Assembly (NCBI RefSeq): GCF_937936315.1 | Contig: NZ_CALGWU010000039.1 | Span: 62,001-126,000 of the forward strand | Length of the DNA: 64,000 nt | Reading direction: 5' to 3' | DNA from: an uncultured Capnocytophaga sp. | GTDB lineage: Bacteria > Bacteroidota > Bacteroidia > Flavobacteriales > Flavobacteriaceae | In this document: one piece after another, positions 17,736-25,466 of the stretch | How positions within the stretch are numbered: position 1 is the stretch's first letter | Layout: every line of letters starts with the position of its first letter | Made by a program: the position numbers and the translations under genes | Notes under the pieces: generated by a model | What the model was told of the DNA's origin: nothing | Database searches by the model: none | The model's input: only the letters and a program-made list of their open reading frames with translations

Positions 17736-18770
17736 TTAATTTTGTGCTATACTTACAATAAGAGGTTCTATATTTTGAGTTTTATAAGTTTTAACCTCAT
17801 TGTTGTGATCACTATATACTAATAGAGCTTTAAGCTCAGGGTGTTTAGCTAAGAACTCTTTGCTTTTTTCAAGACCTATAATCATAAACATAGTAGAGTA
17901 AGCATCTGATTCTACAGCTGTTTTAGCAATTACAGTAGCACTGAGCATTTCTCCTGTCATTGGGTGACCTGTGAAAGGATTGATAATGTGTACAAAGCGT
18001 TTGCCATTTCCGTCAATCCATACTCTACGATAGTTCTCATCAGTAGAAATTGATTCATTATTAAGGTTTAGAATTACTTCTTTGTAATCATTATTTAGTT
18101 CGTAAGGATCTTCAGCTTCTACTTTCCAAGGAGTATTGTTCACAATATCCCTACCAAGCACAATGCCTTCACTATCTACTTTTACATAGAAATTCTCAAT
18201 GCCTTTAGATTTCAAGAAATTCGAAATTACATCAACGGTATAACCTCTTAGTACAGAAGTTAAGTCTAACTGGATAGCTGGACTTTGTTTTTTTACATAA
18301 TCGTCATTGCTAATGTGAACTTTTTCAAGACCTACATATTTTTTCAAACTGTCGATTTGTTGTTCGGTAGGTAATTTAGAAATAGGTTGGATAGGTTCTT
18401 TACCAAACCCCCAAGCCTTCACGAGAACTCCTATAGTTGGATCATAAAATCCTCCACTTTCTTTCCATACTTTCTGTGCAGTGGCAAAAGCATTCTTAAA
18501 GTGATCATTTACCTTAGTTGTTTCAATCCCTTGATTGATTTTTGATACAATAGATTCTGGATTGTAAGAAGAAATAGAGAGATCTACTACTTTTACAAGG
18601 GAATCAATAGCAGGTTTTAAGTCAGTACTATCAGTAGAGATGTATTTCACACGATAGGCTACACTACCACCTTTACCTTCTACATCATAAAGTTTTGAGG
18701 TTTTCTTTGTGTTATCACAAGAAAACAAGAGCAAAGCCCCCAAACATAATGTTAAAATTTTCCTGTTCAT
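17736..18770 (-). CDS. Divergent ApbE-like lipoprotein (second copy)
   Basis: ApbE enzymes split FAD and attach FMN to Thr in proteins such as NqrB and NqrC. This 344-residue lipoprotein (signal ending L-F-S-C, Cys18) is clearly ApbE-like: D-P-T-I-G-V-L-V-K-A-W-G-F-G and H-I-I-N-P are intact. Many FAD/Mg2+-site motifs are altered: D-L-T-S-V-L-R-G-Y (169-177), D-S-E where A/G-G-E is expected (199-201), W-K-V-E-A-E-D-P instead of W-x-I-G-x-E-x-P, and S-T-D-E-N-Y (242-247) where A-T-S-G-x-Y is usual. It may have lost FMN transferase activity or changed substrate. It lies 49 bases downstream of the canonical copy. Confidence 0.88.
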   Translation of the reverse strand: MNRKILTLCLGALLLFSCDNTKKTSKLYDVEGKGGSVAYRVKYISTDSTDLKPAIDSLVKVVDLSISSYNPESIVSKINQGIETTKVNDHFKNAFATAQKVWKESGGFYDPTIGVLVKAWGFGKEPIQPISKLPTEQQIDSLKKYVGLEKVHISNDDYVKKQSPAIQLDLTSVLRGYTVDVISNFLKSKGIENFYVKVDSEGIVLGRDIVNNTPWKVEAEDPYELNNDYKEVILNLNNESISTDENYRRVWIDGNGKRFVHIINPFTGHPMTGEMLSATVIAKTAVESDAYSTMFMIIGLEKSKEFLAKHPELKALLVYSDHNNEVKTYKTQNIEPLIVSIAQN

Positions 18771-18819
18771 ATTTTACTTCAATTTAAAAATTAATATTTT
18801 CAGTTAGTTTATTAAGTTT

Positions 18820-19824
18820 TTAATTTTTCTCTTCTAATTTTTTAAAAGGATTGGTTTTGAAAGTGAGTTCCTCATTCTTATCATTACTATATACTAAAAG
18901 TACTGCTAAATTAGGATGTTTTGCTAAGAAAGCTTTGCTTTTTTCCATTCCCATTACCATAAACATTGTAGCATAACCATCAGCATACATTGTAGAAGGA
19001 GCTACTACAGTAGCACTGAGTACATCACTTTGGGTAGCACGCCCTGTTATGGGATTGATGGAGTGCACGTATTTGCGACCATTGCTATCAGTCCATACTT
19101 TGCGATAATTACCTGAAGTTGCTAATCCTTGATTTTCAAACTGTATAGTGGTGATTAATTCTTTTTCATCTAAGGGTTTGATAGGATTTTCAACACCTAT
19201 TGTCCACGCTTTATTTTCTATAGTATTCTTTCCTTTTAAGAACATTTCCCCAGCTATTTCTACAATATAGTTTTTAATACCTTTAGAATTGAGAAAATCG
19301 GCAACTACATCAGAGGTATACCCTTGGGCTATAGCATTAAAGTCAAACAATATTTCAGGGTACTCTTTTTTGATATGATTATTATCAGTAAGTTGTACTT
19401 TATTAAAGCCTACATACTTTTTAAGTTCTGCTATCTTTTCATCAGTAGGGAGGTCTTTATCATCTATTTTTTGTTTGCCAAATCCCCAAGCATTTACTAA
19501 TACTCCTACAGTAGGGTCAAACAGACCTTCACTTTCCTGCCATATTTGTTGTGAAGCCTCAAAAACCTTTCTAAAATGTTCATCAACTACTACTGTAGTA
19601 TCCCCTGCATTGATTTTAGAAATGTCAGAATCGGGTTTGTAGGTAGACATTGATTGGTCTATCACCTGCAAAATTGAATCAATAGCAGGTTGTAAGTTTT
19701 CATTATTGTTGCTTATGTATTTGATATGATAGGTAGAACCTTGTGCCTCACCTTCTATAAAATGCAATTTTTCGGTTTGACACCCCACAAAAAGTAGGGG
19801 GATACTCAATAATAATTTTTTCAT
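18820..19824 (-). CDS. apbE: FAD:protein FMN transferase ApbE (canonical copy)
   Basis: Periplasmic lipoprotein of 334 residues that transfers FMN from FAD to Thr of target proteins; the likely targets here are NqrB and NqrC. I chose the ATG at 19824, which begins a compact lipoprotein signal ending F-V-G-C (Cys15); an upstream in-frame TTG is less likely. Conserved motifs are G-S-T-Y-H-I-K-Y, D-P-T-V-G-V-L-V-N-A-W-G-F-G, D-F-N-A-I-A-Q-G-Y (161-169), A-G-E (191-193), W-T-I-G-V-E-N-P, A-T-S-G-N-Y (235-240), H-S-I-N-P and A-D-G-Y-A-T. It is the first gene of a two-gene operon. Confidence 0.94.
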   Translation of the reverse strand: MKKLLLSIPLLFVGCQTEKLHFIEGEAQGSTYHIKYISNNNENLQPAIDSILQVIDQSMSTYKPDSDISKINAGDTTVVVDEHFRKVFEASQQIWQESEGLFDPTVGVLVNAWGFGKQKIDDKDLPTDEKIAELKKYVGFNKVQLTDNNHIKKEYPEILFDFNAIAQGYTSDVVADFLNSKGIKNYIVEIAGEMFLKGKNTIENKAWTIGVENPIKPLDEKELITTIQFENQGLATSGNYRKVWTDSNGRKYVHSINPITGRATQSDVLSATVVAPSTMYADGYATMFMVMGMEKSKAFLAKHPNLAVLLVYSNDKNEELTFKTNPFKKLEEKN

Positions 19825-19843
19825 TTTTTTTGTCAAAACATTG

Positions 19844-19873
19844 CAAAGATACTACTATTATTCATATTTACAA
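19844..19873 (-). promoter_or_regulatory. Promoter of the apbE operon
   Basis: On the minus strand, TTG (19873-19871), 19 bases and TATCTTTG (19851-19844), ending 20 bases before the ATG at 19824. Confidence 0.75.
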
Positions 19874-19959
19874 GTATTTCCGCAATTAATTTTTATGTTT
19901 TTATTAACGTTTTTAACAACTATTTAGTAGTAAGAGAGTTATGTGTTGTCTTTTTGTTT

Positions 19960-20727
19960 CTATTGTATCTTTTTACACAGAGGTATGATTTCATTTGTTA
20001 CGATGCGGTATTTTTCAATTTCTTCAGTGCGTAATTTTGAAGCATAAAGTATTTCTTCTACCTCAAAACCTATGTTGCGAAGTTTTTCGAAATAATCCAT
20101 TCCATATACTCTCACATGGTCGTATTGTCCAAAAATGCGGGTGCGTTCTTTAGGGTCGGTAATGGAATTGTCTTCAAAAGTAAGAGTTCTGTTATAGTCT
20201 TGTGGTACTTGAAAAATGCCCCAACCACCTTTTTTCATTACGCGATAGAGTTCTTTCATCGCTCGGGTATCATCACTAATATGTTCTAACACGTGGTTGC
20301 AAAATACTACATCAAAACTTTCATCCTCAAAGGGTAAAGCGCACAAATCAGCTTTTACATCGGCTAAAGGCGAATAAAGGTCGGTTGTGAGGTAATCGAG
20401 GTTAGCTTGCTTTTTAAATCGCTTGTAGAAGGCTTGCTCGGGAGCCACGTGTAGTACTTTTAAGGGTTTGGTAAAGAAGTCTGTTTCGCGGGTAAGATAA
20501 AGCCATAACAACCTATGGCGTTCTAATGATAGGGTAGAAGGGGAGAGTACATTAGGGCGTGCTTTACCATAGCCATAGGGTAAGAATTTTCTAAAAGTCT
20601 TCCCGTCAATGGGGTCTTCATATTTTTTACCTCGTAGATAGAATGATAAAAACGGACGTACCCAATAGCTCAATTTGATGAGCCAAGGGCGTGGTACTTT
20701 ATTTAATATAGTGGTAATAATTGCCAT
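19960..20727 (-). CDS. Class I SAM-dependent methyltransferase
   Basis: 255 residues with a Methyltransf_11-like Rossmann core. The region V-L-H-V-A-P-E-Q (about 91-98) takes the place of motif I, followed by D-L-Y-S-P-L-A-D and the hallmark C-N-H-V-L-E-H-I-S-D-D with F-D-V-V-F just before it. There is no signal peptide. The substrate is unknown. It is the last gene of a four-gene minus-strand operon with U32, UppP and PAP2 proteins, 13 bases after the PAP2 gene, so a role in envelope or lipid modification is possible but only inferred. Confidence 0.85.
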   Translation of the reverse strand: MAIITTILNKVPRPWLIKLSYWVRPFLSFYLRGKKYEDPIDGKTFRKFLPYGYGKARPNVLSPSTLSLERHRLLWLYLTRETDFFTKPLKVLHVAPEQAFYKRFKKQANLDYLTTDLYSPLADVKADLCALPFEDESFDVVFCNHVLEHISDDTRAMKELYRVMKKGGWGIFQVPQDYNRTLTFEDNSITDPKERTRIFGQYDHVRVYGMDYFEKLRNIGFEVEEILYASKLRTEEIEKYRIVTNEIIPLCKKIQ

Positions 20728-20740
20728 TAGAAGCTGTTTT

Positions 20741-21514
20741 TTAGCGGAATAAAGTGAGTCCTACGCCTTTTATTTCGTTAGAATATACAGGGTAGATTGC
20801 CATTTGTGCTGATGATTTTTCCTTACGTTTAAGCAGTTTTGAAGTATAAGGCAAAAGCCAATAAGCTGCTTTTGCACTAAGGATACCTATCCCCGCTCCT
20901 CCTAATACATCACCTATCCAGTGGCGGTTGTTGTACAAACGAAGGGTTGCCACGGTAGTAGCAATAGCATAACCACTGATACCTACCCACACATTTTCAT
21001 CTTTGTACTCTTGCCATAGGATTTCCATTCCTGTGAAAGCTGTTGCTGTATGTCCTGAAGGGAAGGAGTTGAAAGCACTACTATCAGGACGTTGTATTTT
21101 GGCAGTATATTTCACTCCGTTTACCAAAGCTCCCATTATAGCATAGGCAGTAGCCCCTATAATCAATCGTTCTTTAACGGTGTGTTTAGCTTTTACGCCT
21201 AAGTTGCTAAAGGCAAAAACACTTGCAATGGGAGCGTATTGCATATAGTCGTCAATACGTAGCTTATGTCCGCCAGAATAATTATAAACGTGGCGCTGTA
21301 CATAGCGGTTTATGTAGGTAGCATTAGAGATTACTCCTAAGGTAATGAGAGAAGCAGGTAAAATTACTTGTTTGAGTTGTGGTTTCTCCGCATCACTGCG
21401 CAGAGTGTCGGCTACGATTCCTTGCTCATCCATTACTGATAAACTATCGGTCTGAGCTTTTATAGAGTGAATGAGCAGACAAACAAAAGCTATTGTCAGA
21501 AATAATATTTTCAT
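20741..21514 (-). CDS. PAP2-family phosphatase, secreted
   Basis: 257 residues from the ATG at 21514, which begins a clean signal peptide ending I-K-A-Q; the frame's 5' extension runs into uppP. The three PAP2 phosphatase blocks are visible: K-Y-T-A-K-I-Q-R-P, F-P-S-G-H-T-A-T-A and R-H-W-I-G-D with a preceding R-L-Y-N-N. Such enzymes dephosphorylate lipid phosphates such as undecaprenyl pyrophosphate or phosphatidylglycerophosphate in the periplasm. Placement beside uppP favours the former. The gap to uppP is 17 bases. Confidence 0.88.
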   Translation of the reverse strand: MKILFLTIAFVCLLIHSIKAQTDSLSVMDEQGIVADTLRSDAEKPQLKQVILPASLITLGVISNATYINRYVQRHVYNYSGGHKLRIDDYMQYAPIASVFAFSNLGVKAKHTVKERLIIGATAYAIMGALVNGVKYTAKIQRPDSSAFNSFPSGHTATAFTGMEILWQEYKDENVWVGISGYAIATTVATLRLYNNRHWIGDVLGGAGIGILSAKAAYWLLPYTSKLLKRKEKSSAQMAIYPVYSNEIKGVGLTLFR

Positions 21515-21531
21515 TTTAGGTGTATCAGTAG

Positions 21532-22338
21532 TTAGTTTATAGAGAAATAGATTAGCAATGCAGTACCGATGATGATGCGGTAGATACCCCATACTTTGAA
21601 GCCGAATTTTGTGAGGATATGGATGAAGAACTTTACAGCTATCATAGCCACTACAAAGGCTATTACATTACCTATAATAAACAACCAAAAACTATCATTA
21701 GTTTTCATTATTAACTCGTAACCTTTTTCTTCGGCAATTCCCCATTTCTTCAAGAAAATAGAATATACAGTTACGGCAAGCATTGTAGGGACAGCTAAAA
21801 AGAAGGAGAATTCGGCAGCCGCTTTACGTGTGAGTCCTTGGGTCATCCCACCTATGATAGAGGCAGCTGAACGCGAAGTGCCTGGCATCATTGCTAAACA
21901 TTGCCAAAAGCCAATGGTTACAGCTTTCTTTACACTGATTTGCTTCTCATCGTGAATGCTAGGGTTTTTAAACCAATTGTCTACAAATAATAAGACTATC
22001 CCCCCTACTATTAGTGTAATAGCAATGGCTTTTTGGTTCCCTAAAACAGCTTCTATTTTATCATCGAATAGTTTGCCAAGAATAAGAGCAGGAACTACAG
22101 CACAAGCTAATTTGAGATAAAATTGCCATTGAGTAAAGTTGAAGAACTTACGCCAATATAGTACAACAATTGAGAGAATAGCCCCAAATTGTATAGATAC
22201 CTGAAACATTTTCAAATATTCGTCATCGGGTATTCCCATAAGAGTTGCCGTAAAGCCCATGTGAGCAGTAGACGAAATAGGAAGATACTCAGTAAGACCT
22301 TCAATAATGGCAATTATAATAGCTTGTAGTGTGTTCAT
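21532..22338 (-). CDS. uppP: Undecaprenyl-diphosphate phosphatase
   Basis: Membrane enzyme (BacA type) that recycles undecaprenyl pyrophosphate to the monophosphate carrier used for peptidoglycan and O-antigen, and gives bacitracin tolerance. The 268 residues contain about eight membrane segments. Diagnostic motifs are E-G-L-T-E-Y-L-P-I-S-S-T-A-H (about 13-26) and P-G-T-S-R-S-A-A-S-I-I-G-G. It follows the U32 gene by 2 bases and is co-transcribed with a PAP2 phosphatase, so two unrelated phosphatases of the same likely pathway are adjacent. Confidence 0.97.
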   Translation of the reverse strand: MNTLQAIIIAIIEGLTEYLPISSTAHMGFTATLMGIPDDEYLKMFQVSIQFGAILSIVVLYWRKFFNFTQWQFYLKLACAVVPALILGKLFDDKIEAVLGNQKAIAITLIVGGIVLLFVDNWFKNPSIHDEKQISVKKAVTIGFWQCLAMMPGTSRSAASIIGGMTQGLTRKAAAEFSFFLAVPTMLAVTVYSIFLKKWGIAEEKGYELIMKTNDSFWLFIIGNVIAFVVAMIAVKFFIHILTKFGFKVWGIYRIIIGTALLIYFSIN

Positions 22339-22340
22339 TG

Positions 22341-23585
22341 TTAATTGTTTTTAACTATTTTATAAAGTTTATCTGATAATCGCACTCTGAAATCAGTTTT
22401 AATGGTACACGAATCCCCTTTTTTAGCACGCTCAGCAGGCACATCGTTCACCATCATACTAGTAAGTTCAAGTTCTTGTACCCCTGTAGAGGGACCTGTA
22501 ATGAGGAGTTTATCGCCTATTTTTATATCAAAGGCTTCGATAGCAAATTCAGCGATACCTGTTTTAGGGAAGTAGTGTTTGCCTTGCCCAATATACACTT
22601 TCTTTTGGGTAGCGTTAGAACCAGGGTTTTCACTCCATTCACCCAATTTTTGTCCTAAGTAATAACCTCCCCAGAAGCCACGATTGTAGACTGTTTTGAG
22701 GGTTTCTATCCATCCTTCAAACTTATTTTTGAAGTAAGTACCTGCGTAATAGGCATCAATAGCTTCGCGATAAGTGCGAATTACTGTAGCAACGTACTCA
22801 GGAGCTCGCCCACGACCTTCAATTTTCAATACTTTTGCGCCAGTATCGATTACTTGGTCGAGAAAATCGATAGTACAGAGGTCTTTAGGAGACATCATAT
22901 ATTCGTTGTCAAGTTCTATTTCAAAACCGCTTTCTTGGTCGATTACAGTATATTTTTTACGGCAATTTTGTTTGCAAGCACCTCTATTGGCTGAAGAATT
23001 GTGAGAGTGCAAACTCAAATAACACTTGCCTGATACTGCCATACAAAGTGCCCCGTGCCCAAATATTTCTATTTCTACTAGATTGCCTGAAGGACCTTTG
23101 ATTTGCTCTTTTTCTATTTGCTCACATATCTTTTTAATTTGTCGCAAACTGAGCTCACGACTCATCACCATTGTATCGGCGAACATAGCGTAGAAGCGCA
23201 CAGTTTCGATATTGGTAATGTTGATTTGAGTAGAGATATGCACTTCCATTCCTATTTGTCGAGCGTAGGCTATCACAGCCTGATCCATTGCTATCACAGC
23301 AGTAAGCCCTGCTTTTTTTGCAGCATCAAGTAGTGTTTTGATGATAGAAAGGTCGTGGTCGTAGATAATAGTGTTGAGGGTGAGGTAGGTACGGATACCT
23401 TTAGGAGCACAGCGGCGAGCAATTTCGTCAAGGTCGTCAATAGTGAAGTTAATGCTTGCTCTTGCGCGCATATTGAGCTGGTCTACCCCGAAGTATACTG
23501 AGTCGGCACCGTTGTCTATAGCCGCTTGTAGCGACTCGAAGTTTCCGGCAGGTGCCATTAGTTCAATTTTTCCTGTATTTGTCAT
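22341..23585 (-). CDS. Peptidase U32 family protein (TrhP/YegQ-like)
   Basis: 414 residues. The start M-A-P-A-G-N-F-E-S-L-Q-A-A-I and V-Y-F-G are typical U32. The family signature is present as E-I-F-G-H-G-A-L-C-M-A-V-S-G-K-C-Y-L-S, with further Cys in G-A-C-K-Q-N-C-R and D-L-C-T, consistent with the Cys cluster of U32 tRNA hydroxylation proteins. Members of this branch (TrhP, formerly YegQ) are needed for 5-hydroxyuridine formation at tRNA position 34; protease activity is doubtful. It is the first gene of the operon and has a good upstream promoter. Confidence 0.9.
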   Translation of the reverse strand: MTNTGKIELMAPAGNFESLQAAIDNGADSVYFGVDQLNMRARASINFTIDDLDEIARRCAPKGIRTYLTLNTIIYDHDLSIIKTLLDAAKKAGLTAVIAMDQAVIAYARQIGMEVHISTQINITNIETVRFYAMFADTMVMSRELSLRQIKKICEQIEKEQIKGPSGNLVEIEIFGHGALCMAVSGKCYLSLHSHNSSANRGACKQNCRKKYTVIDQESGFEIELDNEYMMSPKDLCTIDFLDQVIDTGAKVLKIEGRGRAPEYVATVIRTYREAIDAYYAGTYFKNKFEGWIETLKTVYNRGFWGGYYLGQKLGEWSENPGSNATQKKVYIGQGKHYFPKTGIAEFAIEAFDIKIGDKLLITGPSTGVQELELTSMMVNDVPAERAKKGDSCTIKTDFRVRLSDKLYKIVKNN

Positions 23586-23609
23586 TATTATTTATAGTGA
23601 TTGAGGGCG

Positions 23610-23640
23610 CAAAGGTACGAATAATTTGTTAATTAGCCAA
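23610..23640 (-). promoter_or_regulatory. Promoter of the U32-uppP operon
   Basis: On the minus strand, TTG (23640-23638), 20 bases and TACCTTTG (23617-23610), 24 bases before the ATG. The -33 box is part of a TTGGCTAATT sequence like the intergenic palindromes elsewhere in the window. Confidence 0.7.
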
Positions 23641-24177
23641 TTACAACCCGATAACAATTCCTACATTGGGTATAAAGCCAGTGCTGAAAATGCTCTTGTC
23701 TTTTTTGTAGAGTACATTGTAACTTGCACCTATTTGCACATACACATTGCCTCCTATGTTCTGCATATAACCTCCCCCTATGTAAAGAGCGTCCTCTTCA
23801 GTATTGTATTTAATATCAGTAGTTTTGTGTTTTTGAGAGATGAAATAATGCTGATAACTAGTGCTTACGTAGGCTGCTCTTCCTATATAATAAGATAACG
23901 CAGGACCTACAGATACTGAGAGACTGCGATAATACTCACTGTGTTGTAGCGAACCATTTACAATGGCAGCTAATTCTAAATCATCAGTGATTTTATATCC
24001 CACACGTGGAGATATATCAACTCCTAAGCCATAAGTATAGCTCAAGCCTATATTTCCTCCGTATGTCCAGCGATTTGGATGGCTGTTTTGATAATCGGGG
24101 TCTAAAATATTAGGGCTTTGTGCCATTGCCAAAGTTGCTACTGAAAAAAGTACTAAAGTTAACAAAAAGTGTTTCAT
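23641..24177 (-). CDS. Outer-membrane beta-barrel protein, 178 aa
   Basis: A small exported protein with a Sec signal (1-19, ending A-M-A-Q) and alternating aromatic strands such as W-T-Y-G-G-N-I-G-L-S-Y-T-Y-G and P-A-L-S-Y-Y-I-G. It ends in a strand with the C-terminal pattern G-I-V-I-G-L. This fits an eight-stranded outer-membrane barrel. No specific function is visible. It lies 50 bases downstream of the LolC/E-like permease, possibly co-transcribed. Confidence 0.75.
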   Translation of the reverse strand: MKHFLLTLVLFSVATLAMAQSPNILDPDYQNSHPNRWTYGGNIGLSYTYGLGVDISPRVGYKITDDLELAAIVNGSLQHSEYYRSLSVSVGPALSYYIGRAAYVSTSYQHYFISQKHKTTDIKYNTEEDALYIGGGYMQNIGGNVYVQIGASYNVLYKKDKSIFSTGFIPNVGIVIGL

Positions 24178-24227
24178 ATAGATTTATAATTAATTAAGTT
24201 TAGAAAATAGGAGTTAGGGATTAGGAA

Positions 24228-25466
24228 CTATGAGAATTTCATCGATTTAGTAGGTGATATTTTGGTAATCACATAGGTGGGGATGAGCAACATTAGTAAA
24301 CACAACAACAAAACCCCTATGTTGAGCAAAATTATCCATAAGGGAGTGAAGGCAATAGGCACTTCACTTACATAATAGGTTGCTGGATCTAACTTGATAA
24401 TACTATAACGTTGTTGTAACCACAATAATAAGAACCCTAAAATATTACCCCATAACAAGCCTAAACCTATGATATAGGTAGCGTTGTATAAAAAAATCTT
24501 GCGAATACTGCGGTCAGAAGCTCCTAAACTTTTCAGAGTTCCTATCATTGGAGTTTTCTCTAAAATGAGCACGAGAATAGCTGTAATCATATTAAATCCA
24601 CCTACAACTATCATTATCCCTATGATGAGGTAGATATTAAAATCAAACATACTGAGCCACTCAAAAATAAAGGGAAATCTTTGAATAATTGTTTGTGAAT
24701 CGAGGAAAGTACCGATTTTGCCGTATACCTGTTTGCCTACCACCTCAATACGATCAAAATCTTTGATAAAAAGTTCAAAATTGCCTATCTCATCAGCTTT
24801 CCATTTGTTGATTTTTTGAATATGACGAATATCAGTGAAGATATACGATGCGTCAAACTCTTGAAAGCCACTGTTGTATAAACCTACAATTTTAAAATTA
24901 CGCTGGTTAGGAGCTTGAGCAGCTTCGTCCTTTAAGAAGATAGCTTGGCAGCGGTCGCCGAGTTTAAGGTGTAGCCTATTAGCTAAATAGGTAGACATCA
25001 GTATCTCATCGGTCAGTTCTTCACTTGATACATTAGGAGTGCGCCCTTCGGTAATAAAATCGCGAATGAGTGACCAATTGTAATCTTGTCCTACACCTTT
25101 AGCGAGAATGGATTCGTAAGTATTCTCGGTACGGATAATTCCGCCTTTGGTTGCTACTGCTTGAATATGAGTAACTTCGGGTACTTCCGAAAAGTTAGGG
25201 TAAAAATCCTGTTGTATGCTAATAGGTTTGGTAGTAACTTGTGAAGCATTGCTGCCATAATCGAAAATTTGTATGTGACCGTGGAAAACTACTAATTTTT
25301 CTCTAATCTTTTGTTGCAAACCAATACCTGTAGCAATAGCGATGAGCATCATCACCATTCCTACAGCAATAGCAGCTATTGCCATTTTGATAATTGGAGA
25401 AGAAATTGTACCTTTGTCCCCTTTTGAGAAAATAACTCTTTTTGCTATGAAATATTCAATATTCAA
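24228..25466 (-). CDS. FtsX-family ABC permease, LolC/LolE-like
   Basis: An inner-membrane permease of about 413 residues with the MacB/FtsX plan: one N-terminal helix (I-I-K-M-A-I-A-A-I-A-V-G-M-V-M-M-L), a large periplasmic domain and three C-terminal helices. In Bacteroidetes such proteins are annotated as LolC/E-like lipoprotein-release permeases. Homologues as I recall them begin with N-x-E-Y-F-I-A-K-R, which places the start at the TTG at 25466; ATGs at 25523 and 25532 give a hydrophilic extension. The first codons overlap the start region of the divergent NamZ-like gene. No ATPase gene is adjacent. Confidence 0.85.
   Translation of the reverse strand: MNIEYFIAKRVIFSKGDKGTISSPIIKMAIAAIAVGMVMMLIAIATGIGLQQKIREKLVVFHGHIQIFDYGSNASQVTTKPISIQQDFYPNFSEVPEVTHIQAVATKGGIIRTENTYESILAKGVGQDYNWSLIRDFITEGRTPNVSSEELTDEILMSTYLANRLHLKLGDRCQAIFLKDEAAQAPNQRNFKIVGLYNSGFQEFDASYIFTDIRHIQKINKWKADEIGNFELFIKDFDRIEVVGKQVYGKIGTFLDSQTIIQRFPFIFEWLSMFDFNIYLIIGIMIVVGGFNMITAILVLILEKTPMIGTLKSLGASDRSIRKIFLYNATYIIGLGLLWGNILGFLLLWLQQRYSIIKLDPATYYVSEVPIAFTPLWIILLNIGVLLLCLLMLLIPTYVITKISPTKSMKFS
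25385..25416 (+). promoter_or_regulatory. Promoter of the NamZ-like gene, inside the divergent permease gene
   Basis: TTTTG (25385-25389), a 19-base spacer and TACCTTTG (25409-25416). This strong match lies inside the coding sequence of the minus-strand permease. It predicts transcription starting near 25423, 24 bases before the ATG at 25447. Confidence 0.75.
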
